A DNA stretch of 64,000 nucleotides from Onthophagus taurus (Eukaryota; Arthropoda; Insecta; Coleoptera; Scarabaeidae), in NCBI RefSeq assembly GCF_036711975.1, contig NC_091972.1:3167001-3231000 (forward strand), in the 5' to 3' direction. The position numbers and the translations under genes were made by a program. Positions 1 to 10,059 of this stretch are shown in pieces; the first letter of the stretch is position 1, and the number at the start of each line of letters is the position of its first letter. The notes below the pieces were generated by a model. The model saw nothing but the letters and a program-made list of their open reading frames with translations. It did no database searches and had not been told where the DNA came from.

Positions 1-310
1 GTCTATGAAAATTTGGTTTGTGGCATTGTAAGTTTCACAAAAAAGTAGCTCAGGTTCGCGAAAACCGCAACTTTCTATCTTTCATAATAACTGAGATACC
101 CTGCAAACCCATCGAAATTTGGACACCCTGTACATGAAACATTTTTGTCAGGTGAATACATTTTGTGTTTTGATAGTTTCTAATTGTCAATTCCAATTTC
201 TATTTTCAAGTGTTACGGTCTTACCAACTGCTACATATTTCCCTACATTGACAAAATTTATTTTATATTTGAGAAAAAAAAGGATAAAAACGCGAATTAC
301 AAAAAATAGC

Positions 311-420
311 ATAAAAAACACGTTTCATAAGACTTAAAGCACTCATTCATTAAAAAACTCGTGGCTTCGCCACTCGTTTTTCAACTTGAATTCGTGCATT
401 TCAAACGTGTTTTACGAAAC
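311..420. repeat. Imperfect fold-back (hairpin) sequence
   Basis: Two arms of about 50 bp (311-366 and 369-420) fold on a small loop. The inner stem is the pair CTCGTGGC / CCACTCG flanked by A5 and T5, and the outer arms share ACACGTTT / AACGTGT. The remaining bases of 1-570 hold no gene I can support; 110-136 resembles transposon ends seen again near 16.76 and 44.46 kb (CACCCTGTACAT). Confidence 0.5.
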
Positions 421-750
421 TTGTTTTTTAATATACTATTATTTAATTGTAACAATAACAAAACATGTCTATCAACACACTAAAGAAACATATGTTATTT
501 TAACCCAGTTGATTTGAAAACAGGTTTAATTCTTATTTTCTACATTACACTCAGTTGAAGAAGTGGTGAAAATGACCGACCCATTAACTGACGTTGTTGA
601 TGTTCAACACGATGGAGATACTGTTGGTTCATCCAGTTCTCGTGATGATGAACAAGATGCTCTTCGTAATTTCATCGACCAATACGAACTACTCCATGTA
701 GTCCTGTAGGACATATACAGGATGTTTCTAAATTGTAAGGGAAAAAATCT

Positions 751-950
751 GTAACTTTCTTATGTCTTGACATTTTACAACTAACAAATTGTTAGTTTGA
801 TCATAAAAAGTCAAATAATGCTGAGATCAACTTGACATAACTTCTTTTCTTTGACTTCTGAATTAATTCACTTGAGACTGTGTATTATTTTATTTTTTTG
901 TGATCAAACTAACAATTTTAGGAGAAAATGTCAAGAGACAAAAAAGTTGC
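751..950. mobile_element. Small inverted-repeat MITE-like element
   Basis: Arms of about 55 bp at 751-806 and 893-950 are inverted copies. Both carry TTGACATTTT followed by TTGTTAGTTTGATCA. No coding capacity. The class is not identified; the exact ends and target duplication are not resolved. Confidence 0.55.
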
Positions 951-978
951 GTATTGAATTCCTCAAATCTATAGAATG

Positions 979-1471
979 TGCGGGGCTAATGCTTTGATAG
1001 TAGCGAGAGGAAGTTTTAGGAAAACCAATGTCTTCAACAACAAAATTTTATTTACAACAATAATAACAATAATGTAAGTGCGGAAGCGAAAAGGGTAACT
1101 GCTGACTGATCTGCCGATGGTAACTGCTAACTGATAAGTGATGGTAACTGGTGGTAACTGACTGAACTCTCCGGGCCGATCCTCGTTCCTTTTATCCCCG
1201 AGTCCAGTAACATCCCCGGTGAAAGTTCTCTTCGAGTCCTTATCTGGACCAAAAGGATCTGCTGTCCAGATGTACGGAGAGAGTTCTTCTGAATTGTTTC
1301 GAACGCATTCTGGCGTCCAGATGTTCGCCACGGAGAGCGTCCAGTAATATCTCCGGTGAAAGTTTTCCGGGAACCCTTTGCCTGGACCAAAAGGGTGTCC
1401 TGCCCAGATGACCGGAGAGAGATTTTTTTGAACGGTTTAAAAAGTTCTCTGGCGTCCAGATGTTCGCCACA
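979..1471 (-). mobile_element. Solo LTR of an LTR retrotransposon (493 bp)
   Basis: Read on the minus strand the segment starts TGTGGCGAAC and ends CCCCGCA. It is flanked by a perfect 5-bp target duplication, GAATG at 974-978 and 1472-1476. An AATAAA polyadenylation signal lies near the 3' end. It contains a two-copy internal tandem repeat of about 138 bp (roughly 1203-1340 and 1341-1470), each copy with GGCGTCCAGATGTTCGCCAC. No internal retrotransposon genes remain, so it is a solo LTR. A 5-bp TSD fits Copia or BEL/Pao; which one cannot be told from the LTR. It interrupts a Harbinger transposase fragment. Confidence 0.8.
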
Positions 1472-1476
1472 GAATG

Positions 1477-1888
1477 TAATAGAAAAATGTGGACGCATTA
1501 AAAAGGTTTCTATTATAGCTTTGCTGATAGTTGCTGGGGACATCATGACAAAAAACTTCAAGCCTTCAAAATGTCTTCCTTTGGCCAAATACCTCAGGGT
1601 TAAGGCTAATCTTTCCCTAACACTTATACTTTCTCTCATATTGCTATCCCGTCTTTTCAAAAATGCTTCAACCATCTCTAACAGTTTGTTAAAGGTACTT
1701 TCATCCATTCGAAAGTATTTCCTGAAATCATCAACATCGCAGAGCCTGATTTCTTGCAACAGTACTAGATGAGAATATTTATCTCTCTTCTTCAACCATT
1801 CTTTTATCCAATGTTTGCGTTTCACTCGACGAGTAGTTCCAAGCGCCAAAATAATAGCTATGCAAGCTTTTTTTGTACGATTATCCAT
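1477..1888 (-). pseudogene. PIF/Harbinger transposase, N-terminal exon fragment
   Basis: The frame encodes about 135 residues from an ATG at 1888. It matches the N-terminal exon of Harbinger nucleases: a KRKHWIKEWLKKR segment, a DDFRKYFRMDESTF segment and RERLALTLRYLAKG. The same block is found in the intact Harbinger transposase at 11108-11545 ([29 protein letters not shown]). The reading frame runs into the solo LTR at 1471. No DDE exon is found on the other side, so this is a broken fragment. It differs enough in sequence from the 11-kb copy to be a separate family member. Confidence 0.8.
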
Positions 1889-2059
1889 ATTTGGAAGAGA
1901 AATACCGGCAAATAACCGAGTAAAACTACGTAGATTTATTCTGTTCGTGGTAAAAAGGTAACTTATTGAGCAAACTTATTGTCAGAAGTATTGACAATAA
2001 TATTGATCGTGTAAGGTAGTGAAGTATTGAAATAGTTGTATTGTCAATATTATTGATTG

Positions 2060-2716
2060 TGTCAGGGCCGCTTTATATCCGAAATTTGGGGCCATGGTAT
2101 GCTAAAAATGGATTCGCTTAAGTATGCGAGGTTGGGACAGTCACAAACAATATGGCTTACCGTCTCGTCTTCTATTTCACACGCTCTACAGAGGTATTTG
2201 TCAGCTTCATGTGGAACATGTGCTTACGTAATCTGCAGTGTCCGGTCAGGAAGTGGGTTAGTCACTTTTTGATTTTCCCAGGAACTGAGTAGATCTCAAA
2301 AACACTTACTGCAGTCTCATCCCATCTATCGCAAAAAGCTCCCTGGGAGATGGAGTTGATCAGCTTTGGTGCTGTATTAAAAGTTAGAGGTACAAACGGT
2401 TCAGGGGAGATTCTTAGTTGCCCGTTTCACCAACCTGTCATATAGTCATATAGCCAGTCTGCTATTGATGCAGATTACAACGTTTCTGCCAACTTTTGAC
2501 ATTGGCGGAAAGGTGTAGCTAGAGATCGTGCGAAAAAATTCCCTCTCCAGAGTCTCCAGCCTTCTTTGATCCATCAGTGTAGATGGTCAGCGTTTTGGCT
2601 GTGCTTAAGTTGCTCTGGAGTATCGTTTCAATGCCGAAGTGTGGCCTGTTTAAGAAAGTAGGTGTGATGTAGTCTGCTCGAGCTTCAAGGACTTTTCCCA
2701 TTTTTGCAACCTGCAT
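2060..2716 (-). pseudogene. Non-LTR retrotransposon RNase H domain, decayed
   Basis: On the minus strand, residues around 2590-2519 read TIYTDGSKKAGDSGEG, the TDGS start of the RNase H1 domain carried by Jockey/I/R1-type LINEs. After stops and frameshifts the C-terminal segment LTGHCRLRKH (about 2250-2200) is the usual LINE RNase H tail. No open frame joins the two and no reverse transcriptase is present upstream, so it is a 5'-truncated dead copy. It lies in what is probably an intron of the DUF4803-like gene. Confidence 0.7.
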
Positions 2717-2798
2717 TTGGCCACCTCATTAATGCTTGTGTTATTATATGGGTGTGCATAAATAATTATATTAATTGAAATTATTTTTGGTTTTGTAG

Positions 2799-3619
2799 AA
2801 TAATTGTAGGGGCGCGATTTCAAAAACATAACAATCTTATACATATACAAATAAAAGAAGGAATTTTAGGTCCGTATTTAACAATTAATGAGACTCGATG
2901 GGTAAAGATTGAAAATTTTAAATACAACGATCGATTGATACATCAAAACCAAGATTTTATACAAATATCTATGAATAAAAGATCAATACATTTAGGAGCT
3001 GCTAAATTATCACACGTTGATGATAAATATATAAATATTGAAAATTATGTATTGACAGGTACGCACAATTTTTTAATTTAAAAAAATTACACAATTATAT
3101 TTTATATTAGTTTAATTTATTTTTTAGGAGTGAGATTTCACGAATGGCAGGGTTTTCTTTTACTGCAAATTCGTTGTACTCGTTTTGATTTAAAGAGCGG
3201 AGCCCTCATTGCAAATGGAAGCGGTTGGTACGATGTTAACAGCTGGCCGAGGTAAGCAAATAATTTATTTTATTGCTTTTAATATTTATTTATGTATTTT
3301 AATTATTTGTACAAACAATAGCAACGAAATCGAAATTAATAATTCTGATATACCAAGAGATGGAGGTACCTCAAAGATTGTAAGCAGAGGAGATAATCAG
3401 TTTGTATCATTTACACACTCTTCTTTTGAAACGGATTTTGCACAAACTACCGTCCCATTTTTTGACGCTCAAGAAGTTGTTTCAAGTAGTCCTTTACACG
3501 GAATGGGAATTTACTATAAAAGAGAATTGAAGAATGGTAATCGCAAATCTGGAGGATTTCTTGGCATTAAATTATTTACATATGACTACAAAGATCATCT
3601 AAGAAAGCTTACAAATTAG
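2799..3619 (+). CDS. DUF4803-like protein, three C-terminal exons (partial)
   Basis: Exons 2799-3058, 3128-3251 and 3322-3619 join in phase with GT-AG introns (68 and 70 bp). Exon 1 here opens in mid-codon after TTTTGTAG. The product, about 227 residues, contains GARFQKHNNLIHIQIKEG, TGVRFHEWQGF, a RCTRFDLKSG segment, DNQFVSFTHSSFETDFAQTT and ends GGFLGIKLFTYDYKDHLRKLTN. This series of VTG(V/A)RF blocks followed by a Gly/Phe-rich tail is what I recall of the insect DUF4803 family, whose function is unknown. A polyadenylation signal AATAAA lies near 3669. The 5' exons and any signal peptide are outside the window or further up the intron, where a solo LTR, a Harbinger fragment and a LINE fragment lie. 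The family name is from memory; the exon model is read directly. Confidence 0.75.
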
Positions 3620-4544
3620 CTTATCATTTAAAATGTTTAATAATTATTTATCAAAGTGAGAGTAAGGAAAATAAAACTAACAATGTAACATAATACAAAT
3701 GATATAATGAATTATAAATTAATTTTAAAATACCATAAAACTGGTGGTCTTACTTTAGAGCAGCCATGTCCAACCCAAATTGCACTGGGCCGCCACCCAC
3801 CTGAACAAGAAAATTTCAATTCTAGCGCACACTCGCGCTCAAATGAGATACGTATACACAAACTAGCATGTACACAGATATACACAATAATATATAGATA
3901 TTTCAGTAAATTACAACAGATATTTAATGTGAAACTTGTTTATTTATTTTATTTGAAATTTTTTTAATATCAACTTCTAATTTTGTTGTGGCAACGTAAC
4001 TGATTCGTCAAATTTGCGTCGGTGAGCCTGTTACGGTCTTTGGTTTTGACTAATTTTAATCTAGAAAAAAATGACTCACAGAGATATGTTGTGCCGTTTG
4101 CTGCCACAATACACATAGCTAATTTTTTCAAATTAGGAAATTTATCTTCCTGGATATATTTTCCATAAAAGTCGACTATATTGATGTCCTCAAACCTTAA
4201 TTTCATTTCTGAGTTGGACTGCAGATCGATAAGTTCCAGTTGTAAATAACCTGGAGCTGAATTCACATCAATATTAAATGGACAATTAAAAATATTGAAC
4301 ATTTGTTCAAATTTTTCTAGGTAGGCAAATCTTTTTTCAAATTCCTCAAGCAAATCTTTAATATTATGCGAATATTCGGAAATGGGTTTATTTTCCATTT
4401 CGAAATCATTTAAGTGAGGGAAATGTGTGGCATTATTCGATTTCAGTTGATTTTGAAAATATTTTAATTTAGCAATGAATGTCTTTATGTCTTGATAGCA
4501 ATTCGTAATTAATTTATTTTCTCCTTGAAGATTCTGATTTAGTT

Positions 4545-4766
4545 ATTAAAATAATAAACAAATAAATATAACTTCTTATCTTGCAAATTCAATTTATTTT
4601 AACGGAACCGGTTTCGACTAGTTTTACTTAGTCATCTTCAGCCGAATCTACAAATTATATTTTAATTACAATTTAATAATTAAAAGTTAAAATTCTTATA
4701 GAACTTACGGTCAATAAAAAATAAAATCAACATCACAGAGAGCATATAAATAACATTTTAAAAAAT
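4545..4766 (+). repeat. Penelope-like element, left terminal inverted repeat
   Basis: Inverted copy of 7315-7536. It contains GGTTTCGACTAG followed by TTAGTCATCTTCAGCC, which on the other strand reads CTGAAGATGACT ... AGTCGAAACCGGTT. This motif recurs at Penelope-like termini and may relate to the hammerhead ribozymes reported there. The core is not a canonical CTGATGA. Confidence 0.85.
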
Positions 4767-4955
4767 GTGAAATTACACTTTAAAATATAATATATAAATA
4801 AATAAACTGTAAAAAGACAAAACCACATAAGTTCTTACACAAACGATGTACAAAATAACACTAAAATGGATGACCTTTAAAACTTGTATGAAAAAACACA
4901 TGCCAAGACAGAAACAGGTAAACGAAATGAAACTGCGGCGATTTCGAAAATAAAA

Positions 4956-7304
4956 TCAAATATTTCTTAAACATTGAAAAAGCGGTGTAAACTTCATATC
5001 CAATTGATCATTTAACATGATGTAGTTTTTATTTTTACTGTGTTTTGCAATTTTTAATGCTTCCAAAAGATCTAAGCAAAAACCTTTATCACGTTTGTGA
5101 ATAAGTGTTATATTTTCATAATTTATTTTGTGTCCGGTTTGTACTGTATGTTTATACACGTTAGAGTTGCATTTACTTTTATGTTCTATTATTCTGTTCT
5201 CTAGCTTTCGTCCTGTTTGTCCCACATATATGCTGTTACAATTATAACAATTGATAGAATAAACTCCACATTCCTTAAGTATGTTGTATTTATTAAAGTG
5301 AAAATTAGATAATAGATTCAGAATAGTGCTATTATTAGAGAAAGTTAAGTTTATATTATATTCCGAAAAGACTTTTTTAAGCGATAAAGTGAAGTGATTG
5401 AAAGGAAGCGATCTGTATATTTTATTATGTGTATCTTTCGTAAACAAAGGATCATGTTGTGCTTTAATTTTGTTAATTAGATTGTTAATGGTTCTTACAG
5501 GATAGTTATTACTTTTAGCCAATTCAAAAATGAAATTCAATTCCTTATTTTGATTTACTGTGGAAAGAGGATAACTAAAGAGTCTATTAATGAGAAATCT
5601 AAAGCTTGCCATTTTATTCGAAAAAGGATGATTTGAATCGAATGGGATTATTGTAGAAATTGAAGATGGTTTTCTATACACATCGAAATGTATTGTGTTA
5701 TCGATTTTGATTATAGCTAAATCCAAAAAGTTCAAGATATTATCTCTTTCTAATTCCATGGTAAATTTTAAGTTATCGTGAAGTTGATTAATATGATTAT
5801 GAAACTCATTTAACGTGGTTAGATCTCCCTCCCAAACACAGAAAATATCATCAACATATCTTAACCATTTGACTATATGTTTTTTATATGGGTTCAAGTT
5901 GTTTAGTATATATTCACTTTCATAATGATCGAGGAATATATCTGCTAATATACCAGATAAGGGCATACCCATAGGTAAACCTTCATTTATTTTGTAATTT
6001 TTGTTATTGAAAGAGCAATAGTTCTGAGTGATAATGTGTTTAAGAATTTTATTCAGATTATTGATATTTCTTATATTATCTATTTGATTTTCAAAAATTT
6101 TAGATATTAAGTTTAAAGTTAGATGTATGGGAATGTTTGAATAAAGATTAACTATATCAAATGAAACCAAATATCTTCCCATAGGATCTATATCTCGTAT
6201 CTCATTAATAAATTGTTTGGTATTATAAATTGTATATTTTGGTTGAAAATTTAAGTTTTTGAAAAATTGAAGCATGAAATTGGCTAGTTTTGCAGTAGGT
6301 GAATTGTTAAAAGAAGTTATTGGCCTGATGGGCATATTTTGTTTATGTAATTTAGGAAGAGCGTACAGTTTCGGAATTTTGGAATTCATGTGTATAAATA
6401 GAGTACTGAAGAAAGAAGAGGAGACTATCTTGCTATTGGGATCAATATGTGCGGAATATTCGATTAAGGTACTTCTGCATGTGTTTATAATTTCGCGGGT
6501 CTTTCTAATAACTGTGTCTAAGGGATTCTTTTCTAGTTCAACATAATGGTTTTCTGACATAAATTGTTCAGTTTTGTTAATATATGTTTCTTTATTTAAT
6601 ATTACAATGCCAGCCCCTTTGTCAGCTTTTGTGAATGTGGCATTATTTTCGTTTAATTTATGTTTAATGTTTTTCAAAGTTTTCCATTGTTGAATCTGAG
6701 ATAAATTATATTTTTTAATATTTTTTTCTGCCTTTTTAATATGTGGTATTAGGTCGTTCTTTATTTTGTTATATTCGGGCTGTTTTCTAATTATATTATC
6801 TAATTCAACAGTTAAGATAGGTAAGTTAATTTTTGGGATTAAAGAAAATTTGTAACCTTTATTTAAAAGATTTGTTTCTTCCTCTGTGAAGTTAATGTCA
6901 GTTAAGTTCTGGAACTGGACATTGTTCTTTGGTTGGTCTGTTGGATTAGTTTTCACTTTGGCCATTGTGTTTTGATTTTTCTTCAAAATTTGCAGTTTTA
7001 GATTTTTACGTCTTTTATCTTCTCGTTTTATGTGCAGTGTCTGTGTTGTTATAAAATTTAAAACTTCCTCAATTTCCAAGAAGTGCAATCGTTCTCTTAG
7101 ACAACGGTTGATTTTAGCAAGTTTTTCATAACAGAAATTAAGTGTCTTAAAATGTTTTCGTTTTTCTTCACGTAAAATCTTTTTATGTATGAAGTTCAAA
7201 GTTGACATTTTTATGTTTTTACAGTTCACCTTAGCAAAATTTGGAATGATATTCTCCTTGATGCAGCAATTAATGAAATTTATATGATTCTTTGTAGTTT
7301 CCAA
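4956..7304 (-). CDS. Penelope-like reverse transcriptase with GIY-YIG endonuclease
   Basis: A 782-residue uninterrupted frame from an ATG at 7304. Roughly the first 230 residues are a Lys/Asn-rich N-terminal region. The reverse transcriptase follows. FTKADKGAGIVI sits near residue 225, KLYALPKLHK and PIRPITSFNNSPTAKLA near 320-345, SFDIVNLYSNIP near 385, GLPMGMPLSGILADIFL near 440 and RYVDDIFCVWEG near 480, the YVDD active site of this class. Residues about 680-760 form the GIY-YIG endonuclease: CGVYSINCYNC, IYVGQTGRKLENRIIEH and a later LEALKIA. This RT plus C-terminal GIY-YIG layout is specific to endonuclease-bearing Penelope elements, which prime on cleaved target DNA in the nucleus. Length fits the family. 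No stop or frameshift is seen, so the enzyme may be active. Confidence 0.95.
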   Translation of the reverse strand: METTKNHINFINCCIKENIIPNFAKVNCKNIKMSTLNFIHKKILREEKRKHFKTLNFCYEKLAKINRCLRERLHFLEIEEVLNFITTQTLHIKREDKRRKNLKLQILKKNQNTMAKVKTNPTDQPKNNVQFQNLTDINFTEEETNLLNKGYKFSLIPKINLPILTVELDNIIRKQPEYNKIKNDLIPHIKKAEKNIKKYNLSQIQQWKTLKNIKHKLNENNATFTKADKGAGIVILNKETYINKTEQFMSENHYVELEKNPLDTVIRKTREIINTCRSTLIEYSAHIDPNSKIVSSSFFSTLFIHMNSKIPKLYALPKLHKQNMPIRPITSFNNSPTAKLANFMLQFFKNLNFQPKYTIYNTKQFINEIRDIDPMGRYLVSFDIVNLYSNIPIHLTLNLISKIFENQIDNIRNINNLNKILKHIITQNYCSFNNKNYKINEGLPMGMPLSGILADIFLDHYESEYILNNLNPYKKHIVKWLRYVDDIFCVWEGDLTTLNEFHNHINQLHDNLKFTMELERDNILNFLDLAIIKIDNTIHFDVYRKPSSISTIIPFDSNHPFSNKMASFRFLINRLFSYPLSTVNQNKELNFIFELAKSNNYPVRTINNLINKIKAQHDPLFTKDTHNKIYRSLPFNHFTLSLKKVFSEYNINLTFSNNSTILNLLSNFHFNKYNILKECGVYSINCYNCNSIYVGQTGRKLENRIIEHKSKCNSNVYKHTVQTGHKINYENITLIHKRDKGFCLDLLEALKIAKHSKNKNYIMLNDQLDMKFTPLFQCLRNI

Positions 7305-7314
7305 TTTTATGTAG

Positions 7315-7536
7315 ATTTTTAAAAATGTTATTTATATGCTCTCTGTGATGTTGATTTTATTTTTTATTGACCGTAAGTTCTATAAGAATTTTAACTTTTA
7401 ATTATTAAATTGTAATTAAAATATAATTTGTAGATTCGGCTGAAGATGACTAAGTAAAACTAGTCGACACCGGTTCCGTTAAAATAAATTGAATTTGCAA
7501 GATAAGAAGTTATATTTATTTGTTTATTATTTTAAT
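7315..7536 (-). repeat. Penelope-like element, right terminal inverted repeat
   Basis: Inverted partner of 4545-4766. The GAAA of the CGAAACCGG motif reads GACA here, the one clear difference between the two repeats. Confidence 0.85.
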
Positions 7537-9168
7537 ATTTAAACGAAACTTGCAACATGGATATCAACAGTTCTGATTTAGTTCATTTAATTTAGTTGTG
7601 ATATCTATTAAGAAACACAAATCCAACAACCATTTTTCATCGTATAATCGTGGAACGTCTTCGCCGTTCTCATTCATGAAAATTCTAATTTCTTCCCTGA
7701 GGTTCCAAAATCTTAATAAACATTTTCCACGACTCAACCATCGTATTTTGGCGTAATATATTAGGTCACAGTACTCGGACTCCAGTTCGCGAAGGTATTC
7801 TTGAAACTGGCGGTGTTTTAATGAATTATTTTTTATTTTGTTAATAATATTAATGACAACTGACATCACGTGAGACATATTTAATGACTGAGCACATAGA
7901 TTTTCTATATGTAAAAAACAATGACAAATAAATAAATCCAAAAATGATGTATTTTGTCCCAAGCTTTCAATATGTTTGCAAATGAAAGTAACTGCTCCTA
8001 TGTTTTTTCCTATCATTGATGGTGCTCCATCGGTTGTAATACCAATAAGTTTTTTTAAATCTAATTGTCGATCTTCCGCGCATTTTAGAACAGCATCGTT
8101 AATATCTTTGCCCGTTGTTGTATCCTTCAGACTCACAAGATCAAGGAGTTCTTCTGTTACTTTCAGCTTATTATCAACTCCGCGAATAAATATAGCAAGT
8201 TGTGATGTATCCTTGATATCGGTTGTTTCATCCAAAGCTAATGACTAGTACACAAATTGTTTGGTATGTTCATTGAGGTTTAGGGAAATTTCATTGGAAA
8301 TATCATCAACTCTACGTGCAACAGTTTGATGAGACAGACTTATTTCTTTATAAATATGAACTTTTTCCGGGCTAATATCTTCAGCTGCAGCAATTAAACA
8401 TTCTTTGATGTATTCTCCATCCGAGAAAGGTTTCATTTTTTTAGCAATAATTTGAGAAATTTTTAAACTTGTACTGATAATGTCGTTTGATTGTTGATTT
8501 TGTTTTTGAAACACATTTTGTTGAGACTTTAAGTTAGCTTTAAGTAAGTGTAATTTGGCCTTGCGTTCACCACCAGAAAGTACAGAAAGTTCCGTATGTT
8601 TTTCATAATGTCTTCGTATGTTATAAGTTTTAGCAGTAATCGTTTCACGACAAACTAAGCACACAGCATTATTTTTTACTTGCAAGAAAAAGTAGTCATC
8701 TTCCCAATTATTTTTAAATTGTCTGTTTTCATCTTCTAGTTTTCTTTTCTTCCCAATATATTAAGCTATGTGTTTACCAAATTTGGTGAAATTCGGCCAA
8801 GGAATAACTGAGTAAAATCGGTATATAGGTACCCACATACATACAAGATTCCATTTTTATATATTAAGATATAGGAGTTTTATAAAACGTCATTCGACCA
8901 AGTAATAAAAATTATTTGTATTATCGATTATTAAAATTTAAATATTAATTTGTGCGATTTCCTTTTTTTGTTATCGGGCCGCACAAAAATCGCAATCGGG
9001 CCGCAGGCGGCCCGTGGGCCGCCAGTTGGACATGGCTGCTTTAGAGATTATCTAAAAGGAAAAGCTAATAATTAAAATGCTTGAATTAATTTTTATTGAT
9101 TCATTTAATATTTAAACAAATTAATTGAATTAATAAATTTGTCCTCATATTATACATTAAAATCGTCT

Positions 9169-9502
9169 TTACTTTCCTAAATAAACAACGGGGTAATGAT
9201 AAGGGTAATAATAAGGATAATAATATGGATAATAAGCACTTTCTGATCCTTCCAATGCCTCTTTTGGTTCATCAGGACTTTGTGGTATACTAAAAAAGTG
9301 ACATTAATAAATGCATATTTCAAATCTTAAAAACTTACGCCCTAACAACCCTCATTTGATCTTTTTCCATGGGAGATATTGGTCTTGGTGGTATGATACG
9401 ACCAAAAACACTTACAAAGAGAACACATAAAGTGAAAATCTAAAATCAAATATAAATTAAAATAAATAAATGTTAAAAATGAAAACTTACCAAGAGTTTC
9501 AT
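9169..9502 (-). CDS. Small secreted Tyr/Pro-rich peptide, three exons
   Basis: Exons 9502-9491 (MKLL), 9439-9339 and 9289-9169 join through canonical GT-AG introns of 51 and 49 bp, giving 77 residues and a stop. Residues 1-17 (MKLLIFTLCVLFVSVFG) are a clear signal peptide. A charged middle contains RIIPPRPISPMEKDQ and SPDEPKEALEGSES. The tail is a run of YYPYYYPYYYPYHYPV. There are no cysteines in the mature part, so it is not a defensin-type peptide. A TATAAATA box lies 61-68 bp upstream of the ATG and an AATAAA signal lies about 70 bp past the stop. Such tails occur in cuticular, silk-like or glandular secreted proteins, but I do not recognise this one. Three short exons in phase and a placed promoter make coding likely despite the size. 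Confidence 0.8.
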
Positions 9503-9562
9503 GGCGAATGCTTGAAAATTGAAAATGAAACTGGTAATGAACCATGTATCATGTACATGGTT

Positions 9563-9570
9563 TATTTATA
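9563..9570 (-). promoter_or_regulatory. TATA box of the Tyr/Pro-rich peptide gene
   Basis: TATAAATA on the minus strand. A start about 30 bp downstream falls at TCATTA (about 9539-9534), giving a 5' UTR of about 35 nt. Confidence 0.6.
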
Positions 9571-10050
9571 CTACCCGATCGAACGATCTTATTAGGAGTG
9601 GATCGTGATCGGCATATCCCCCGCGCAATGACAATGCGAATGTAAATTAATTTAAAACAATTAGCATTATAAGACGATGCGGCGTTTGCGCCTCTGGCAT
9701 ATGGATTGCATCTTTTACCGTTGCCATTCACCAGTCAACTCAAATTAATGGCCCGGAGTTACAATATAATAAAAGGTGTAAACGTTTTGATGACTAACCC
9801 AACTAAATTTAGGCTATGTTAACTAATCAATGATATCTATGAATAGCATGATTATACAAGAATTTTAATAGTTAAATTAAACGCTTTATTTAATGGGCAG
9901 GAAAAAAAGATGAAGACAAAAAGTTATGTAATAATTTGCATTGACCTTCATTTAAAATTTATGTCGATCAAGCCGTGTCAGTAATGAACGTTAATCATTA
10001 TTAATTATTATGGTATTAGAAATATATCAATCTTAATGTATCGCCTCTAC
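9571..10050. other. AT-rich intergenic sequence, nothing recognised
   Basis: No gene, repeat or splice-consistent ORF was seen. The short open frame at 9731-9549 overlaps the peptide promoter and has no supporting feature. Confidence 0.5.
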
Positions 10051-10059
10051 ATTTTTATT

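Larger units (their letters stand above)
4545..7570 (-). mobile_element. Penelope-like retroelement, young and full length
   Basis: It is flanked by a perfect 13-bp target duplication, TTCTGATTTAGTT, at 4532-4544 and 7571-7583. Terminal inverted repeats of about 222 bp (4545-4766 and 7315-7536) appear to differ at only about one base near the CGAAACCGG motif. A further 34 bp (7537-7570) lies between the right repeat and the TSD. The single long ORF is intact. Near-identical termini, an intact ORF and a clean TSD mark a recent insertion. Confidence 0.92.
3970..8760 (-). pseudogene. hAT transposase (GTF2IRD2/ZBED-type), interrupted
   Basis: The frame runs 8760-7571, then after the Penelope insertion continues in the same frame 4544-3970. 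The order is KKRKLEDENRQFKNNWE, a BED-type zinc finger (CLVC...H...H, about 8660-8600), a catalytic block beginning LDETTDIKDTSQLAIFIRG with TTDGAPSMIGKN, CHCFLHIENLCAQ and KIRWLSRGKCL, and the C-terminal hAT dimerisation segment (LCESFFSRLKLVK...RLTDANL). Two breaks are visible. An in-frame TAG lies at 8247-8245 between FVY and SLALDETTD. There is also no ATG at the N-terminus: the frame opens after TAA. The Penelope insertion separates the catalytic core from the C-terminal domain. Removing it and one copy of the 13-bp TSD restores the frame exactly. Confidence 0.9.
3761..9038 (-). mobile_element. hAT transposon, split by a Penelope-like element
   Basis: The ends are inverted (CAGCCATGTCCAAC at 3761 and its complement ending at 9038) and flanked by a perfect 8-bp duplication, CTTTAGAG, at 3753-3760 and 9039-9046. 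An 8-bp TSD is diagnostic of hAT. GC-rich subterminal sequence (GGGCCGCC-type motifs) lies inside both ends. The element carries one transposase frame on the minus strand. A 3.0-kb Penelope-like insertion makes up the middle. Without it the hAT would be about 2.24 kb. Confidence 0.92.

Noticed and set aside
572..709. 45-codon acidic frame (MTDPLTDVVDVQHDGD...)
   Set aside because: Single short frame, no splice partner, promoter or known match. Noted but not annotated.
969..1470. Open frames of 76-120 codons on the minus strand
   Set aside because: They lie in the solo LTR and its internal tandem repeat, which explains the similar peptides.
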